NCBI GenBank assembly: GCA_033782935.1
Contig: JAWQEG010000416.1
Location: 186,001-250,000, forward strand
Source of the DNA: Petrolisthes cinctipes
Lineage: Eukaryota; Arthropoda; Malacostraca; Decapoda; Porcellanidae
Direction of reading: 5' to 3'
Length of the DNA stretch: 64,000 nt
The translations under genes and the position numbers were made by a program. The notes under the pieces are model-generated. The model ran no database searches and had not been told where the DNA came from. It saw nothing but the letters and a program-made list of their open reading frames with translations. Positions 24,118 to 37,054 of the stretch are shown piece by piece. Position 1 is the stretch's first letter. Every line of letters begins with the position of its first letter.

Positions 24118-27100
24118 TGAATTTGAGATATCAACTTTAGGCACCTAAAATATCGATATTTAGCTTGTTTTGGACCTATAATTTAAAAATATTTTAGCAA
24201 TGAGTAGGTATGTACAGATCGCTTCTGTGACCCCAAAATAATGAATGTTCGGGTGTTTTGAGCCTGAATTTGAGATATAAACGGGTACAGAAGATGCATG
24301 CACATATTGACTTTGGGCACCTAAAATATCGATTATCAGCATGTTTTGGGCCTGTATTTTTAAAATACTCTAACACGGAGTAGGCATTTACAGATCGCTT
24401 CAAGTACCCCAAAATATCGAATTTTCGGGAGATTTGAGCCTGAATTTGAGATATTAACGGGTACTGAAGATGCATGCACATATTGACTTTGGGCACCTAA
24501 AATATCGATTTACAGTATGTTTTCGGCCTGTATTTTGAAAATACTCTAACACGGAGTAGGCATGTACAGATCGCTTCTGGGACCCCAAATATCGAATTTT
24601 CGGGTGTTTTGGGCCTTTATTTGAGTTATCAACTTTGGGCACTTAAAATATTTTGTTTTAGCATGTTTTGGGCCTGTATTTTGAAAATACTCTAACACGA
24701 AGTAGGCATGTACAGATCGCTTCTGGGACCCCGAAATATCGAATTTTCAAGTGTTTTGAGCCTGAATTTGAGATATAAACGGGTACTGAAGATGCATGCA
24801 AATATCGACTTTTGGGCACCGAAAATATCGATTTTTAGCATGTTTTGGGTCTGTATCTTGAAAACATTATAACTAGGAGTAGTCATGTACAGATCGCTTC
24901 TAGGACCAAAAAATACCGAGTTTTCGGGTGTTTTGACCCTCAATTTGAGAAATAAACGGGTACAGAAGATGCATGCACATATCGACATTGGACACCTAAA
25001 ATATCGATTTTTAGCATGTTTTGAGCCTATGTTTTGAAAACACTCTAGCACTGAGTATGCATGTACAAATCGCTTCTGGGACCACAAAATATCGAATTTT
25101 CGGGTGTTTGGAGCCTGAATTTGAGATATAAACGGGTACACAAGATGCATGCACATATCGACTTTTGGGCACTTAAAAGATCGATTTTCAGCATGTTTTG
25201 GGCCTGTACTTTGAAAATACTCTAACACATAGTAGGCATGTACAGATAGCTTCTGGGACCCAAAATATCGAATTTTCGTATGTTTTGAGCCTGAATTTGA
25301 GATATCGACTTAGGGCACCTAAAATATCAATTTTTAGCACGTTTTGGGCCTATATTTTGAAAATATTCTAGGACTGAGTAGGCATGTACAGATCGCTTCT
25401 GGGACCCCAAAATATCGAATTTTCGGGTGTTTTGAGCCTAAATTTTAAATATAAACGGGTACATAAGATGCATGCACATATTGACTTTGGGCACCTAAAA
25501 GATCGATTTTCAGCATGTTTTGGGCCTATATTTTGAAAATACTCTAACACGGAGTAGGCATGTACAAATCGCTTCTGGGACCCCAAAATATCGAATTTTC
25601 GGGTGTTTTGAGGTTAAATTTGGGATATAAACAGGTGCAAAAGATGCATACACATTGAGTTTGGGCACCTAAAATATCTATTTTCAGCATGTTTTGGGCC
25701 TGTATCTGAGTAAGCATGTACAGATCCCTTCTGGGACCCCAAAATATCGAATTTTCGGGTGTTTTGGGTCTTAATTTGAGATATCGACTTTGGGCACCTA
25801 AAATATTTTTTTTTAGCATGTTTTGGGCTTGTATTTTGAAAATACTCTAACACGAAGTAGGCATGTACAGATTGCTTCTGGGACCCCAAAATATCGAATA
25901 TTCGGGTGTTTTGAGCCTAAATTTGAGATATAAACGGGTATAGAAGATGCATACACATATCGACTTTTGGGCATTAAAAGATCGATTTTCAGTAAGTTTT
26001 CGGCTTGTATTTTGAAAATACTCTAACACGGAGTAGGCATGTACAGATCGCTTCTGGGACACCAAAATATCGAATTTTCGGGTGTTTTGGGCCTGAATTT
26101 GAGATATCGATTTTAGGCACTTAAAATATCGATATTTAGCGTGTTTTGGACCTATATTTTGAAAATATTCTAGCACTGAGTAGGCATGTACAGATCGCTT
26201 CTGGTACCCAAAAATATCGAATTTTCGGGTGTTTTGAGCCTGAATTTGAGATATAAACGGGTACAGAAGATGCATGCACATATTGACTTTGGGCACCTAA
26301 AATATCGATTTTCAGCATGTTTTGGGCCTGTATTTTGAAAATACTCTAACACGGAGTAGGCATGTCCAGATCGCTTCAGGGACCCCAAAATATCGAATTT
26401 TCGGGTGTTTTGAGCCTGAATTTGAGATATAAACGGGTACTGAAGATGCATGCACATATCGACTATTGGGCACCTAAAATATCGATTTTTAGCATGTTTT
26501 GAGCCCATATTTTGAAAACATTCTAGCACTGAGTAGGCTCGTACAGATCGCTTCAAGAACCAAAAATATCGAATTTTCGGGTGTTTTGGGCCTGAATTTG
26601 AGATATAAACGGGTACAGAAGATGCATGCACATATTGACTTTGGGCACCTAAAATATCGATTTTTAGCATGTTTTGGGCCTGTATTTTGAAAATACTCTA
26701 ATACGGAGTAGGCATGAACAGATCGCTTCTAGTACCCCAAAATATCGAATTTTCGGGTGTTTTGGGCCTTAATTTGATATATCGACTTTGGGCACCTAAA
26801 ATATTTTTTTTTAGCATGTTTTGGGCTTGTATTTTGAAAATACTCTAACACGAAGTAGGCATGTACAGATCGCTTCTGGGACCCCAAAATATCGAATATT
26901 CGGGTGTTTTGAGCCTAAATTTGAGATATAAACGGGTATAGAAGATGCATACACATATCGACTTTTGTGCACTTAAAAGATCGATTTTCAGTAAGTTTTC
27001 GGCCTGTATTTTGAAAATACTCTAACACGGAGTAAGCATGTACAGATCGCTTCTGGGACACCAAAATGTCGAATTTTCGGGTGTTTTGAGCCCGAATTTG

Positions 27101-29726
27101 AGATATAAACGGGTACACAAGATGCATGTACGTATTGACTTTGGGCACCTAAAATATCGATTTTCAGCATGTTATGGGCCTGTATTTTGAAAATCCTCTA
27201 ACACGAAGTAGGCATGTACAGTTTGCTTCTGGGACCCCAAAATATCGAATTTTCGGGTGTTTTGAGCCTAAATTTGAGATATAAACGGGTACAGAAGATG
27301 CATGCACTTATCGACTTTTGGGCACCTAAAAGATCGATTTTCAGTATATTTGGGCCTGTATTTTGAAAATACTCTAACACGGAGTGGGCATGTACAGATC
27401 GCTTCTGGGACCCCAAAATATCGAATTTTTGGGTGTTTTGGGCCTGAATTTGAGATATCGACTTTAGGCACCTAAAATATCGATATTTAGCATGTTTTGG
27501 ACCTATATTTTGAAAATATTCTAGCACTGAGTAGGCATGTACAGATCGCTTCTGGGACCCAAAAATATCACATTTTCGGGTGTTTTGAGACTGAATTTGA
27601 GATATAAACGGGTACAGAAGATGCATGCACATATTGACTTTGGGCACCTAAAATATCGATTTTCAGCATGTTTTGGGCCTGTATTTTGAAAATACTCTAA
27701 CACGGAGTAGGCATGTACAGATCGCTTCTAGGACCCCAAAATATCGAATTTTCGGGTGTTTTGGGCCTTAATTTGAGATATCGACTTTGGGCACCTAAAA
27801 TATTTTTTTGTAGCATGTTTTGGGCTTGTATTTTTAAAATACCCTAACAATAAGTAGGCATGTACAGATCGCTTCTGGGACCCCAAAATATCGAATTTTC
27901 GGGTGTTTTGAGCCTAAATTTGAGATATAAACGGGTATAGAAGATGCATACACATATCGACTTTTGGGCACTTAAAAGATCGATTTTCAGTATGTTTTCG
28001 GCCTGTATTTTGAAAATACTCTAACACGGAGTAGGCATGTACAGATCGCTTCTGGGACACCAAAATATCGAATTTTCGGGTGTTTTGGGCCTAAATTTGA
28101 GATATCGATTTTAGGCACTTAAAATATCGATATTTAGCATGTTTTGGACCTATATTTTGAAAATAATCTAGCACTGAGTAGGCATGTACAGATCGCTTCT
28201 GGTACCCAAAAATATCGAATTTTCGGGTGTTTTGAGCCTGAATTTGAGATATAAACGGGTACAGAAGATGCATGCACATATTGACTTTGGGCACCTAAAA
28301 TATCGATTTTCAGCATGTTTTTAGCCTGTATTTTGAAAATACTCTAACACGGAGTAGGCATGTCCAGATCGCTTCAGGGACCCCAAAATATCGAATTTTC
28401 GGGTGTTTTGAGCCTGAATTTGAGATATAAACGGGTACTGAAGATGCATGCACATATCGACTTTTGGGCACCGAAAATATCGATTTTGAGCATGTTTTGG
28501 GTCTGTATCTAGAAAACATTCTAACTAGGAGTAGGCATGTACAGATCGCTTCTATGACCCAAAAATACCGAATTTTCGGGTGTTTTGAGCCTGAATTTGA
28601 GATATAAACAGGTACAGAAGATGCATGCACATATCGAATTTGGACACTTAAAATATCGATTTTGAGCATGTTTTGAGCCTATATTTTGAAAACATTCTAG
28701 CACTGAGTAGGCACGTACAGATCGCTTCTAGAACCAAAAATATCGAATTTTCGGGTGTTTTGGCCCTGAATTTGATATATCGACTTTTGGCACCTAAAAT
28801 ATCGATTTTTAGCATGTTTTGGACCTATATTTTGAAAATATTCTAGCACTGAGTAGGCATGTACAGATCGCTTCTGGGACCCAAAAATATCAAATTTTCG
28901 GGTGTTTTGAGCCTGAATTTGAGATATCAACTTTGGGCACCTGAAATATCGATTTTTAACATGTTTTGGGCCTATGTTTTGAAAATATTTTAGCAATGAG
29001 TAGGTATGTACAGATCGCTTCTGGGACCCCAAAATATCGAATTTTCGGGTGTTTTGGGCCTTAATTTGAGATATCGACTTTGGGCACCTAAAATATCGAT
29101 TTTTAGCATGTTTTGGGCCTGTATTTTGAAAATACTCTAACACGAAGTAGGCATGTACAGATCGCTTCTGGGACCCCAAAATATCAAATTTTCGGGTGTT
29201 TTGAGCCTGAATTTGAGATATCAACTTTGGGCACCTGAAATATCGATCTTTAACATGTTTTGGGCCTATGTTTTGAAAATATTTTAGCAATGAGTAGGTA
29301 TGTACAGATCGCTTCTGGGACCCCAAAATATCGAATTTTCGGGTGTCTTGGGCCTTAATTTGAGATATCGACTTTGAGCACCTAAAATATCGATTTTTAG
29401 CATGTTTTGGGCCTGTATTTTGAAAATACTCTAACACGAAGTAGGCATGTACAGATCGCTTCTGGGACCCCAAAATATGGAATTTTCGGGTGTTTTGAGC
29501 CTAAACTTGAGATATAAACTGGTACAGAAAATGCATGCACATATCGACTTTTGGGCACCTAAAAGATCGATTTTCAGTATGTTTTGGGCCTGTATTTTGA
29601 AAATACTCTAACACGGAGTAGGCATGTACAGATCGCTTCTTGGACCACAAAAGATCGAATTTTCGGGTGTTTTGGGCTTGAATTTGAGATATCAACTTTA
29701 GGCACCTAAAATATCGATATTTAGCA
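24118..29726 (+). repeat. Large tandem duplication, second copy
   Basis: Collinear with 18,332-24,165. Compared with copy 1 it gains 479 bp around 25,611-26,091, including a 158-bp monomer near 25,702 and monomers resembling 20,490-20,740, and it lacks four whole monomers at about 27,066. The match fades after about 29,726, where GCTTGTTTTGG becomes GCATGTTTTGG and further differences follow. Confidence 0.87.
28712..29445 (+). repeat. Run of five 147-bp-class monomers, duplicate
   Basis: Copy of 23,151-23,884 at offset 5,561 bp, with the same junction spacing and dimer variants. One noted difference is CGATCTTTAAC near 29,245 against CGATTTTTAAC. The same 258-codon reverse frame is open here (28,697-29,473), as expected from duplication of the DNA. 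Confidence 0.92.
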
Positions 29727-30769
29727 TGTTTTGGACCTATAATTTGAAAATATTCTAGCAATGAGTAGGTATGTAGAGATCGCTTGTGGGACCCCAAAAT
29801 ATTGAATGTTCGGGTGTTTTGAGCCTGAATTTGAGATATAAACGGGTACAGAAGATGCATGCACATATTAACTTTGGGCACCTAAAATATCGATTTTCAG
29901 TATGTTTTGGGCCTGTATTTTGAAAATACTCTAACACGGAGTAGGCATGTACAGATCGCTTCTGGGACCCCAAAATATCGAATTTTCGGGTGTTTTGATG
30001 CTTAATTTGGGATATCGACTTTGGGCACCTAAAATATTTTTTCTTAGCATGTTTTGGGCCTGTATTTTGAAAATACTCTAACACGAAGTAAGCATGTACA
30101 GATTGCTTCAGGGACCCCAACATATCGAATTTTTGGGTGTTTTGAGCCTAAATTTGAGATATAAACGGGTACAGAAGATGCATACACATATCGACTTTTG
30201 GGCAACTAAAAGATCGATTTTCAGAATGTTTTCGGCCTGTATTTTCAAAATACTCTAACACGGAGTAGGCATGTACAGATCGCTCCTGGGACACCAAAAT
30301 ATCGAATTTTCGGCTGTTTTGGGCCTGAATTTGAGGTATCGATTTTAGGCACTTAAAATATCGATATTTAGCATGTTTTGGACCTATATTTTGAAAATAT
30401 TCTAGCACTGAGTAGGCATGTACAGATCGCTTCTGGGACCCAAAAATATCGAATTTTCGGGTGTTTTGAGCCTGAATTTGAGATATAAACGGGTACTGAA
30501 GATGCATGCACATATCGATTTTTGGGCACCGAAAATATCGATTTTGAGCATGTTTTGGGTCTGTATCTAGAAAACATTCTAACTAGGAGTAGGCATGTAC
30601 AGATCGCTTCCAGGACCCAAAAATACCGAATTTTCGGGTGTTTTGAGCCTGAATTTGAGATATAAACAGGTAGAGAAGATGCATGCACATATCGACTTTG
30701 GACACTTAAAATATCGATTTTTAGCATGTTTTGAGCCTATATTTTGAAAACATTCTAGCACTGAGTAGG
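29727..30769 (+). repeat. Monomers of a further partial copy
   Basis: Order and variants resemble parts of the 18-30 kb unit, such as the GGCACTTAAAATATCGATATT monomer near 30,350 and the ATCTAGAAAACATTCTAACTAGG end block near 30,570. The match is less collinear and has more differences. Contains 147-bp junctions near 30,015 and 30,335. Confidence 0.78.
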
Positions 30770-31504
30770 CACGTACAGATCGCTTCTAGAACCAAAAATA
30801 TCGAATTTTCAGGTGTTTTGGGCCTGAATTTGAGATATCGACTTTGGGCACCTAAAATATCGAATTTTAGCATGTTTTGGACCTATATTTTGAAAATATT
30901 CTAGCACTGAGTAGGCATGTACAGATCGCTTCTGGGACCCAAAAATATCAAATTTTCGGGTGTTTTGAGCCTGAATTTGAGATATCAACTTTGGGCACCT
31001 GAAATATCGATTTTTAACATGTTTTGGGCCTATGTTTTGAAAATATTTTAGCAATGAGTAGGTATGTACAGATCGCTTCTGGGACCCCAAAATATCGAAT
31101 TTTCGGGTGTTTTGGGCCTTAATTTGAGATATCGACTTTGAGCACCTAAAATATCGATTTTTAGCATGTTTTGGGCCTGTATTTTGAAAAAAACTCTAAC
31201 ACGAAGTAGGCATGTACAGATCGCTTCTGGGACCCCAAAATATCAAATTTTCGGGTGTTTTGAGCCTGAATTTGAGATATCAACTTTGGGCACCTGAAAT
31301 ATCGATTTTTAACATGTTTTGGGCCTATGTTTTGAAAATATTTTAGCAATAAGTAGGTATGTACAGATCGCTTCTGGGACCCCAAAATATCGAATTTTCG
31401 GGTGTTTTGGGCCTTAATTTGAGATATCGACTTTGAGCACCTAAAATATCGATTTTTAGCATGTTTTGGGCCTGTATTTTGAAAATACTCTAACACGAAG
31501 TAGG
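30770..31504 (+). repeat. Third run of five 147-bp-class monomers
   Basis: Junctions at 30,834, 30,981, 31,128, 31,276 and 31,423. One monomer has an extra A in GAAAAAAACTC near 31,190, giving 148 bp. This matches the runs at 23.2 and 28.7 kb. The extra base splits the reverse frame that is open in the other two runs. Confidence 0.9.
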
Positions 31505-31544
31505 CATGTACAGATCGCTTCTGGGACCCCAAAATATTGAATGT

Positions 31545-33667
31545 TCGGGTGTTTTGAGCCTGAATTTGAGATATAAACGGGTATAGAAGATGCATGCACA
31601 TATCGACTTTGGACACTTAAAATAACGATTTTTAGCTTGTTTTCCGTCTTTATTTTGAAAACATTCTAGCACTGAGTAGGCATGTACAGATTGCTTCTGG
31701 GACCCCTAAATATCGAATTTTCGGGTGTTTGGAGCCTGAATTTGAGATATAAACGGGTACAGAAGATGCATGCACATATCGACTTTTTGGCACCTAAAAG
31801 ATCGATTTTCACTATGTTTTTTGCCTGTATTTTGAAAATTCTCTAACACGGAGTAGGCATGTACAGTTCGCTTCTGGGACCCCAAAATATCGAATTTTCG
31901 GGTGTTTTGGGCCTGAATTTGAAATATCGACTTTGGGCACCTGAAATATCGATTTTTAGCATGTTTTGGGCCTATATTTTGAAAATATTCTAGCACTAAG
32001 TAGGCATGTACAGATCTCTTATAGGACCCCAAAATATCGAATTTTCGGGTGTTTTGAGCCTTTATTTGAGATATAAACGGGTACAGAAAATGCATGCACA
32101 TATTGACTTTGGACACTTAAAATATCGATATTTAGCATGTTTTGGGCCTATATTTTAAAAATATTCTAGCACTGAGTAGGCATTAACAGTTTGCTTCTGG
32201 GACCCCAAAATATCGAATTGTCGGGTGTTTTGAGCCAGAATTTGAGATATAAACGGGTACAGAAGATGCATGCACATATCGACTTTTGGGCACCTAAAAT
32301 ATCGATTTTGAGCATGTTTTGAGCCTATATTTTGAAAACATTCTAGCACTGAGTAGGCATGTACAGATCGCTTCTGGGACCCTAAAATATCGAATTTTCG
32401 GATGTTTTGACGTTGAATTTGAGATATAAACTTATGCAGAAGATGCATACACATATTGACTTTCGGAACCTAAAATATCGATTTACAGCATGTTTTGGGC
32501 TTTTATCTGAGTAGGCATGTACAGATCGCTTCTGGGACCCCAAAATATCGATTTTCGGATGTTTTAGGCCTGAATTTGAGATATCGACTTTGGGCACCTA
32601 AAATATCGATTTTTAGCATGTTTTGGGCCTATATTTTGAAAATATTCTAGCACGGAGTAGGCATGTACAGATCACTTCTGGGACCCCAAATAATCGAATT
32701 TACAGGTGTTTTGAGCCTGAATTTGAGATATAAACGGATACAGAAAATGCATGCACATATTGACTTTGGGCACCTAAAATATCGATATTAAACATGTTTT
32801 GGGCCTGTAGTTTTAAAATACTCTAACACGGAGTAGGCATGTACAGATCGCTTCTTGGGCCCAAAAATAACGAATTTTCGGTTGTTTTGAGCCTGAATTT
32901 GAAATATAAACAGGTACTGAAGACTTTTGGGCACCTAAAATATCGATTTTGAGCATGTTTTGGGTCTGTATCTTGAAAACATTCTAACTAGGAGTAAGCA
33001 TGTACAGATTGCTTCTATTACCCAAAAATATCGAATTTTCGGATGTTGTGAGCCTGAATTTGAGATATAAACAGGTACTGAAGTTGCATGCACATATCGA
33101 CTTTTAGGCACCTAAAATATCGATTTTGAGCATGTTTTAGGTCTGTATCTTGAAAACATTCTAACTAGGAGTAGGCATGTACATATCGCTTCTATTACCC
33201 AAAAATATCGAATTTTCGGATGTTTTTTAGCCTGAATTTGAGATATAAACAGGTACTGAAGATGCATGCACATATCGACTTATGAGCTCCTAAAATATCG
33301 ATTTTGAGCATGTTTTTGGTCTGTATCTTGAAAACATTCTAATTAGGTGTAAGCATGTACAGATCGCTTCTGGGACCCAAAAATATCGAATTTTCGGATG
33401 TTTTGACGTTGAATTTGAGATATAAACGAGTGCAGAAGATGCATACACATATTGACTTTCGAAACCTAAAATATCGATTTACAGCATGTTTTGGGCTTTT
33501 ATCTGAGTAGGCATGTACAGATCGCTTCTGGGACACCAAAATATCGATTTTCGGATGTTTTTGGCCTGAATTTGAGATATCGACTTAGGGCACCTAAAAT
33601 ATCGATTTTTAGCATGTTTTGGGCCTATATTTTGAAAATATTCTAGCACTAAGTAGGCATGTACAGA
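31545..33667 (+). repeat. 3.0-3.4-kb-offset family, first copy
   Basis: Three collinear parts match downstream: 31,545-32,321 at offset 3,035; 32,318-33,207 at offset 3,211; and 33,205-33,667 at offset 3,387. Each step adds exactly 176 bp, so the downstream copy has gained one whole monomer at each of two places. Diagnostic variants are AATAACGATTTTTAGCTTG near 31,621, TTTTGACGTTGAATTTG near 32,405 and the 161-bp monomer at 32,838-32,998. Confidence 0.86.
32838..32998 (+). repeat. 161-bp monomer (16-bp midpoint deletion), copy 1
   Basis: The midpoint reads GGTACTGAAGACTTTTGGGC: the ATGCATGCACATATCG stretch that spans the A/B boundary is gone, and one T is gained. The same deleted monomer lies at 36,049-36,209 (offset 3,211) and 37,701-37,861 (a further 1,652), so it marks the three copies of this family. 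Confidence 0.88.
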
Positions 33668-34579
33668 TCTCTTATGGGACCCCAAAATATCGAATTTTCG
33701 GGTGTTTTGAGCCTGAATTTGAGATATAAACGGGTACAGAAGATGCATGCACATATTGACTTTGGACACTTAAAATATCGATTTTTAGCATGTTTTGGGC
33801 CTATATTTTAAAAATATTCGAGCACTGAGTAGGCATGTACAGATCGCTTCTGGGACCCCAAAATATCGAATTGTCGGGTGTTTTGAGCCTGAATTTGAGA
33901 TATAAATGGGTACAGAAGATGCATGCACATATCGACTTTTTGGCACCTAAAATATCGATTTTGAGCATGTTTTGGGTCTGAATCTCGAAAACATTCTATC
34001 TAGGAGTAGGCATGTACAGATTGCTTCTAGGACCCAAAAATACCGAATTTTCGAGTGTTTTGAGCCTGAATTTGAGATATAAACAGGTAAAGAAGATGCA
34101 TTCACATATCGACTTTGGAAACTTAAAATATCGATTTTTAGCATGTTTTGGGCCTTTATATTGAAAATATTCTAGCACTAAGTAGGCATGTATAGATCTC
34201 TTATGGGACCCCAAAATATCGAATTTTCGGGTGTTTTGAGCCTGAATTTGAGATATAAACGGGTACAGAAGATGCATGCACATATTGACTTTGGACACTT
34301 AAAATATCGATTTTTAGCTTGTTTTGGGCCTATATTTTGAAAACATTCTAGCACTGACTAGGCATGTACAGATCGCTTCTTGGGCACAAAAATATCGAAT
34401 TTTCGGGTGTTTTGAGCCTGAATTTGAGATATAAACAGGTACTGAAGATGCATGCACATATCGACTTTTGTGCACCTAAAATATCGATTTTGAGCATGTT
34501 TTTGGTCTGTATCTTGAAAACATTCTAATTAGGAGTAAGCATGTACAGATCGCTTCTATTACACAAAAATACCGAATTT
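33668..34579 (+). repeat. Monomers between copies of the 31-38 kb family
   Basis: Mostly full-length monomers. A CTCGAAAACATTCTATCTAGG end block near 33,975 and the GGTAAAGAAGATGCATTCAC midpoint variant near 34,088 recur about 1,382 bp downstream near 35,357-35,470 and again near 38,710-38,835. No non-satellite sequence is visible. Confidence 0.8.
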
Positions 34580-37054
34580 TCGGGTGTTTTGAGCCTGAAT
34601 TTGAGATATAAACGGGTATAGAAGATGCATGCACATATCGACTTTGGACACTTAAAATAACGATTTTTAGCTTGTTTTCCGCCTATATTTTGAAAACATT
34701 CTAGCACTGAGTAGGCATGTCCAGATTGCTTCTGGGACCCCAAAATATCGAATTTTCGGGTGTTTGGAGCCTGAATTTGAGATATAAACGGGTACAGAAG
34801 ATGCATGCACATATCGACTTTTTGGCACCTAAAAGATCGATTTTCACTATGTTTTGGGCCTGTATTTTGAAAATACTCTAACACGGAGTAGGCATGTACA
34901 GTTCGCTTCTGGGACCCCAAAATATCGAATTTTCGGGTGTTTTGGGCCTGAATTTGAAATATCGACTTTGGGCACCTGAAATATCGATTTTTAGCATGTT
35001 TTGGGCCTATATTTTGAAAATATTCTTGCACTAAGTAGGCATGTACAGATCTCTTATAGGACCCCAAAATATCGAATTTTCGGGTGTTTTGAGCCTTTAT
35101 TTGAGATATAAACGGGTACAGAAGATGCATGCACATATTGACTTTGGACACTTAAAATATCGATTTTTATCATGTTTTGGGCCTATATTTTAAAAATATT
35201 CTAGCACTGAGTAGGCATGTACAGTTTGCTTCTGGGACCCCAAAATATCGAATTTTCGGGTGTTTTGAGCCTGAATTTGAGATATAAACGGGTACAGAAG
35301 ATGCATGCACATATCGACTTTTAGGCACCTAAAATATCGATTTTGAGCATGTTTTGGGTCTGAATCTCGAAAACATTCTATCTAGGAGTAGGCATGTACA
35401 GATTGCTTCTAGGACCCAAAAATACCGAATTTTTGGGTGTTTTGAGCCTGAATTTGAGATATAAACAGGTAAAGAAGATGCATTCACATATCGACTTTGG
35501 ACACTTAAAATATCGATTTTTAGCATATTTTGAGCCTATATTTTGAAAACATTCTAACACTGAGTAGGCATGTACAGATCGCTTCTGGGACCCTAAAATA
35601 TCGAATTTTCGGATGTTTTGACGTTGAATTTGAGATATAAACTAGTGCAGAAGATGCATACACATATTGACTTTCGGAACCTAAAATATCGATTTACAGC
35701 ATGTTTTGGGCTTTTATCTGAGTAGGCATGTACAGATCGCTTCTGGGACCCCAAAATATCGATTTTCGGATGTTTTAGGCCTGAATTTGAGATATCGACT
35801 TTGGGCACCTAAAATATCGATTTTTAGCATGTTTTGGGCCTATATTTTGAAAATATTCTAGCACGGAGTAGGCATGTACAGATCACTTCTGGGACCCCAA
35901 ATAATCGAATTTACAGGTGTTTTGAGCCTGAATTTGAGATATAAACGGATACAGAAAATGCATGCACATATTGACTTTGGGCACCTAAAATATCGATATT
36001 AAACATGTTTTGGGCCTGTAGTTTGAAAATACTCTAACACGGAGTAGGCATGTACAGATCGCTTCTTGGGCCCAAAAATATCGAATTTTCGGTTGTTTTG
36101 AGCCTGAATTTGAAATATAACCAGGTACTGAAGACTTTTGGGCACCTAAAATATCGATTTTGAGCATGTTTTGGGTCTGTATCTTGAAAACATTCTAACT
36201 AGGAGTAAGCATGTACAGATTGCTTCTATTACCCAAAAATATCGAATTTTCGGATGTAGTGAGCCTGAATTTGATATATAAACAGGTACTGAAGTTGCAT
36301 GCACATATCGACTTTTGGGCACCTAAAATATCGATTTTGAGCATGTTTTAGGTCTGTATCTTGAAAACATTTTAACTAGGAGTAGGCATGTACATATCGC
36401 TTCTATTACCCAAAAATACCGAATTTTCGGGTGTTTTGAGCCTGAATTTGAGATATAAACGGGTACAGAAGATGCATGCACATATTGACTTTGGACACTT
36501 AAAATATCGATTTTTAGCTTGTTTTGAGCCTTTATTTTGAAAACATTCTAGCACTGAGTAGGCATGTACAGATCGCTTCTTGGGCACAAAAATATCGAAT
36601 TTTCGGATGTTTTTTAGCCTGAATTTGAAATATATACAGGTACTGAAGATGAATGCACATATCGACTTATGTGCTCCTAAAATATCGATTTTGAGCATGT
36701 TTTTGGTCTGTATCTTGAAAACATTCTAATTAGGTGTAAGCATGTACAGATCGCTTCTGGGACCCAAAAATATCGAATTTTCGGATGTTTTGACGTTGAA
36801 TTTGAGATATAAACGAGTGCAGAAGATGCATACACATATTGACTTTCGAAACCTAAAATATCGATTTACAGCATGTTTTGGGCTTTCATCTGAGTAGGCA
36901 TGTACAGATCGCTTCTGGGACCCCAAAATATCGATTTTCGGATGTTTTAGGCCTGAATTTGAGATATCGACTTTGGGCACCTAAAATATCGATTTTTAGC
37001 ATGTTTTGGGCCTATATTTTGAAAATATTCTAGCACTAAGTAGGCATGTACAGA
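34580..37054 (+). repeat. 3.0-3.4-kb-offset family, second copy
   Basis: Second copy of 31,545-33,667, longer by two monomers. Its part 35,530-36,750 is in turn repeated at 37,182-38,402 at offset 1,652 bp. It carries 158-bp monomers near 35,711 and 36,885 and the 161-bp monomer at 36,049-36,209. Confidence 0.86.
36049..36209 (+). repeat. 161-bp monomer (16-bp midpoint deletion), copy 2
   Basis: Same deletion as 32,838-32,998, with AACCAGGTACTGAAGACTTTT at the junction. Lies in the second copy of the 31-38 kb family. Confidence 0.88.
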
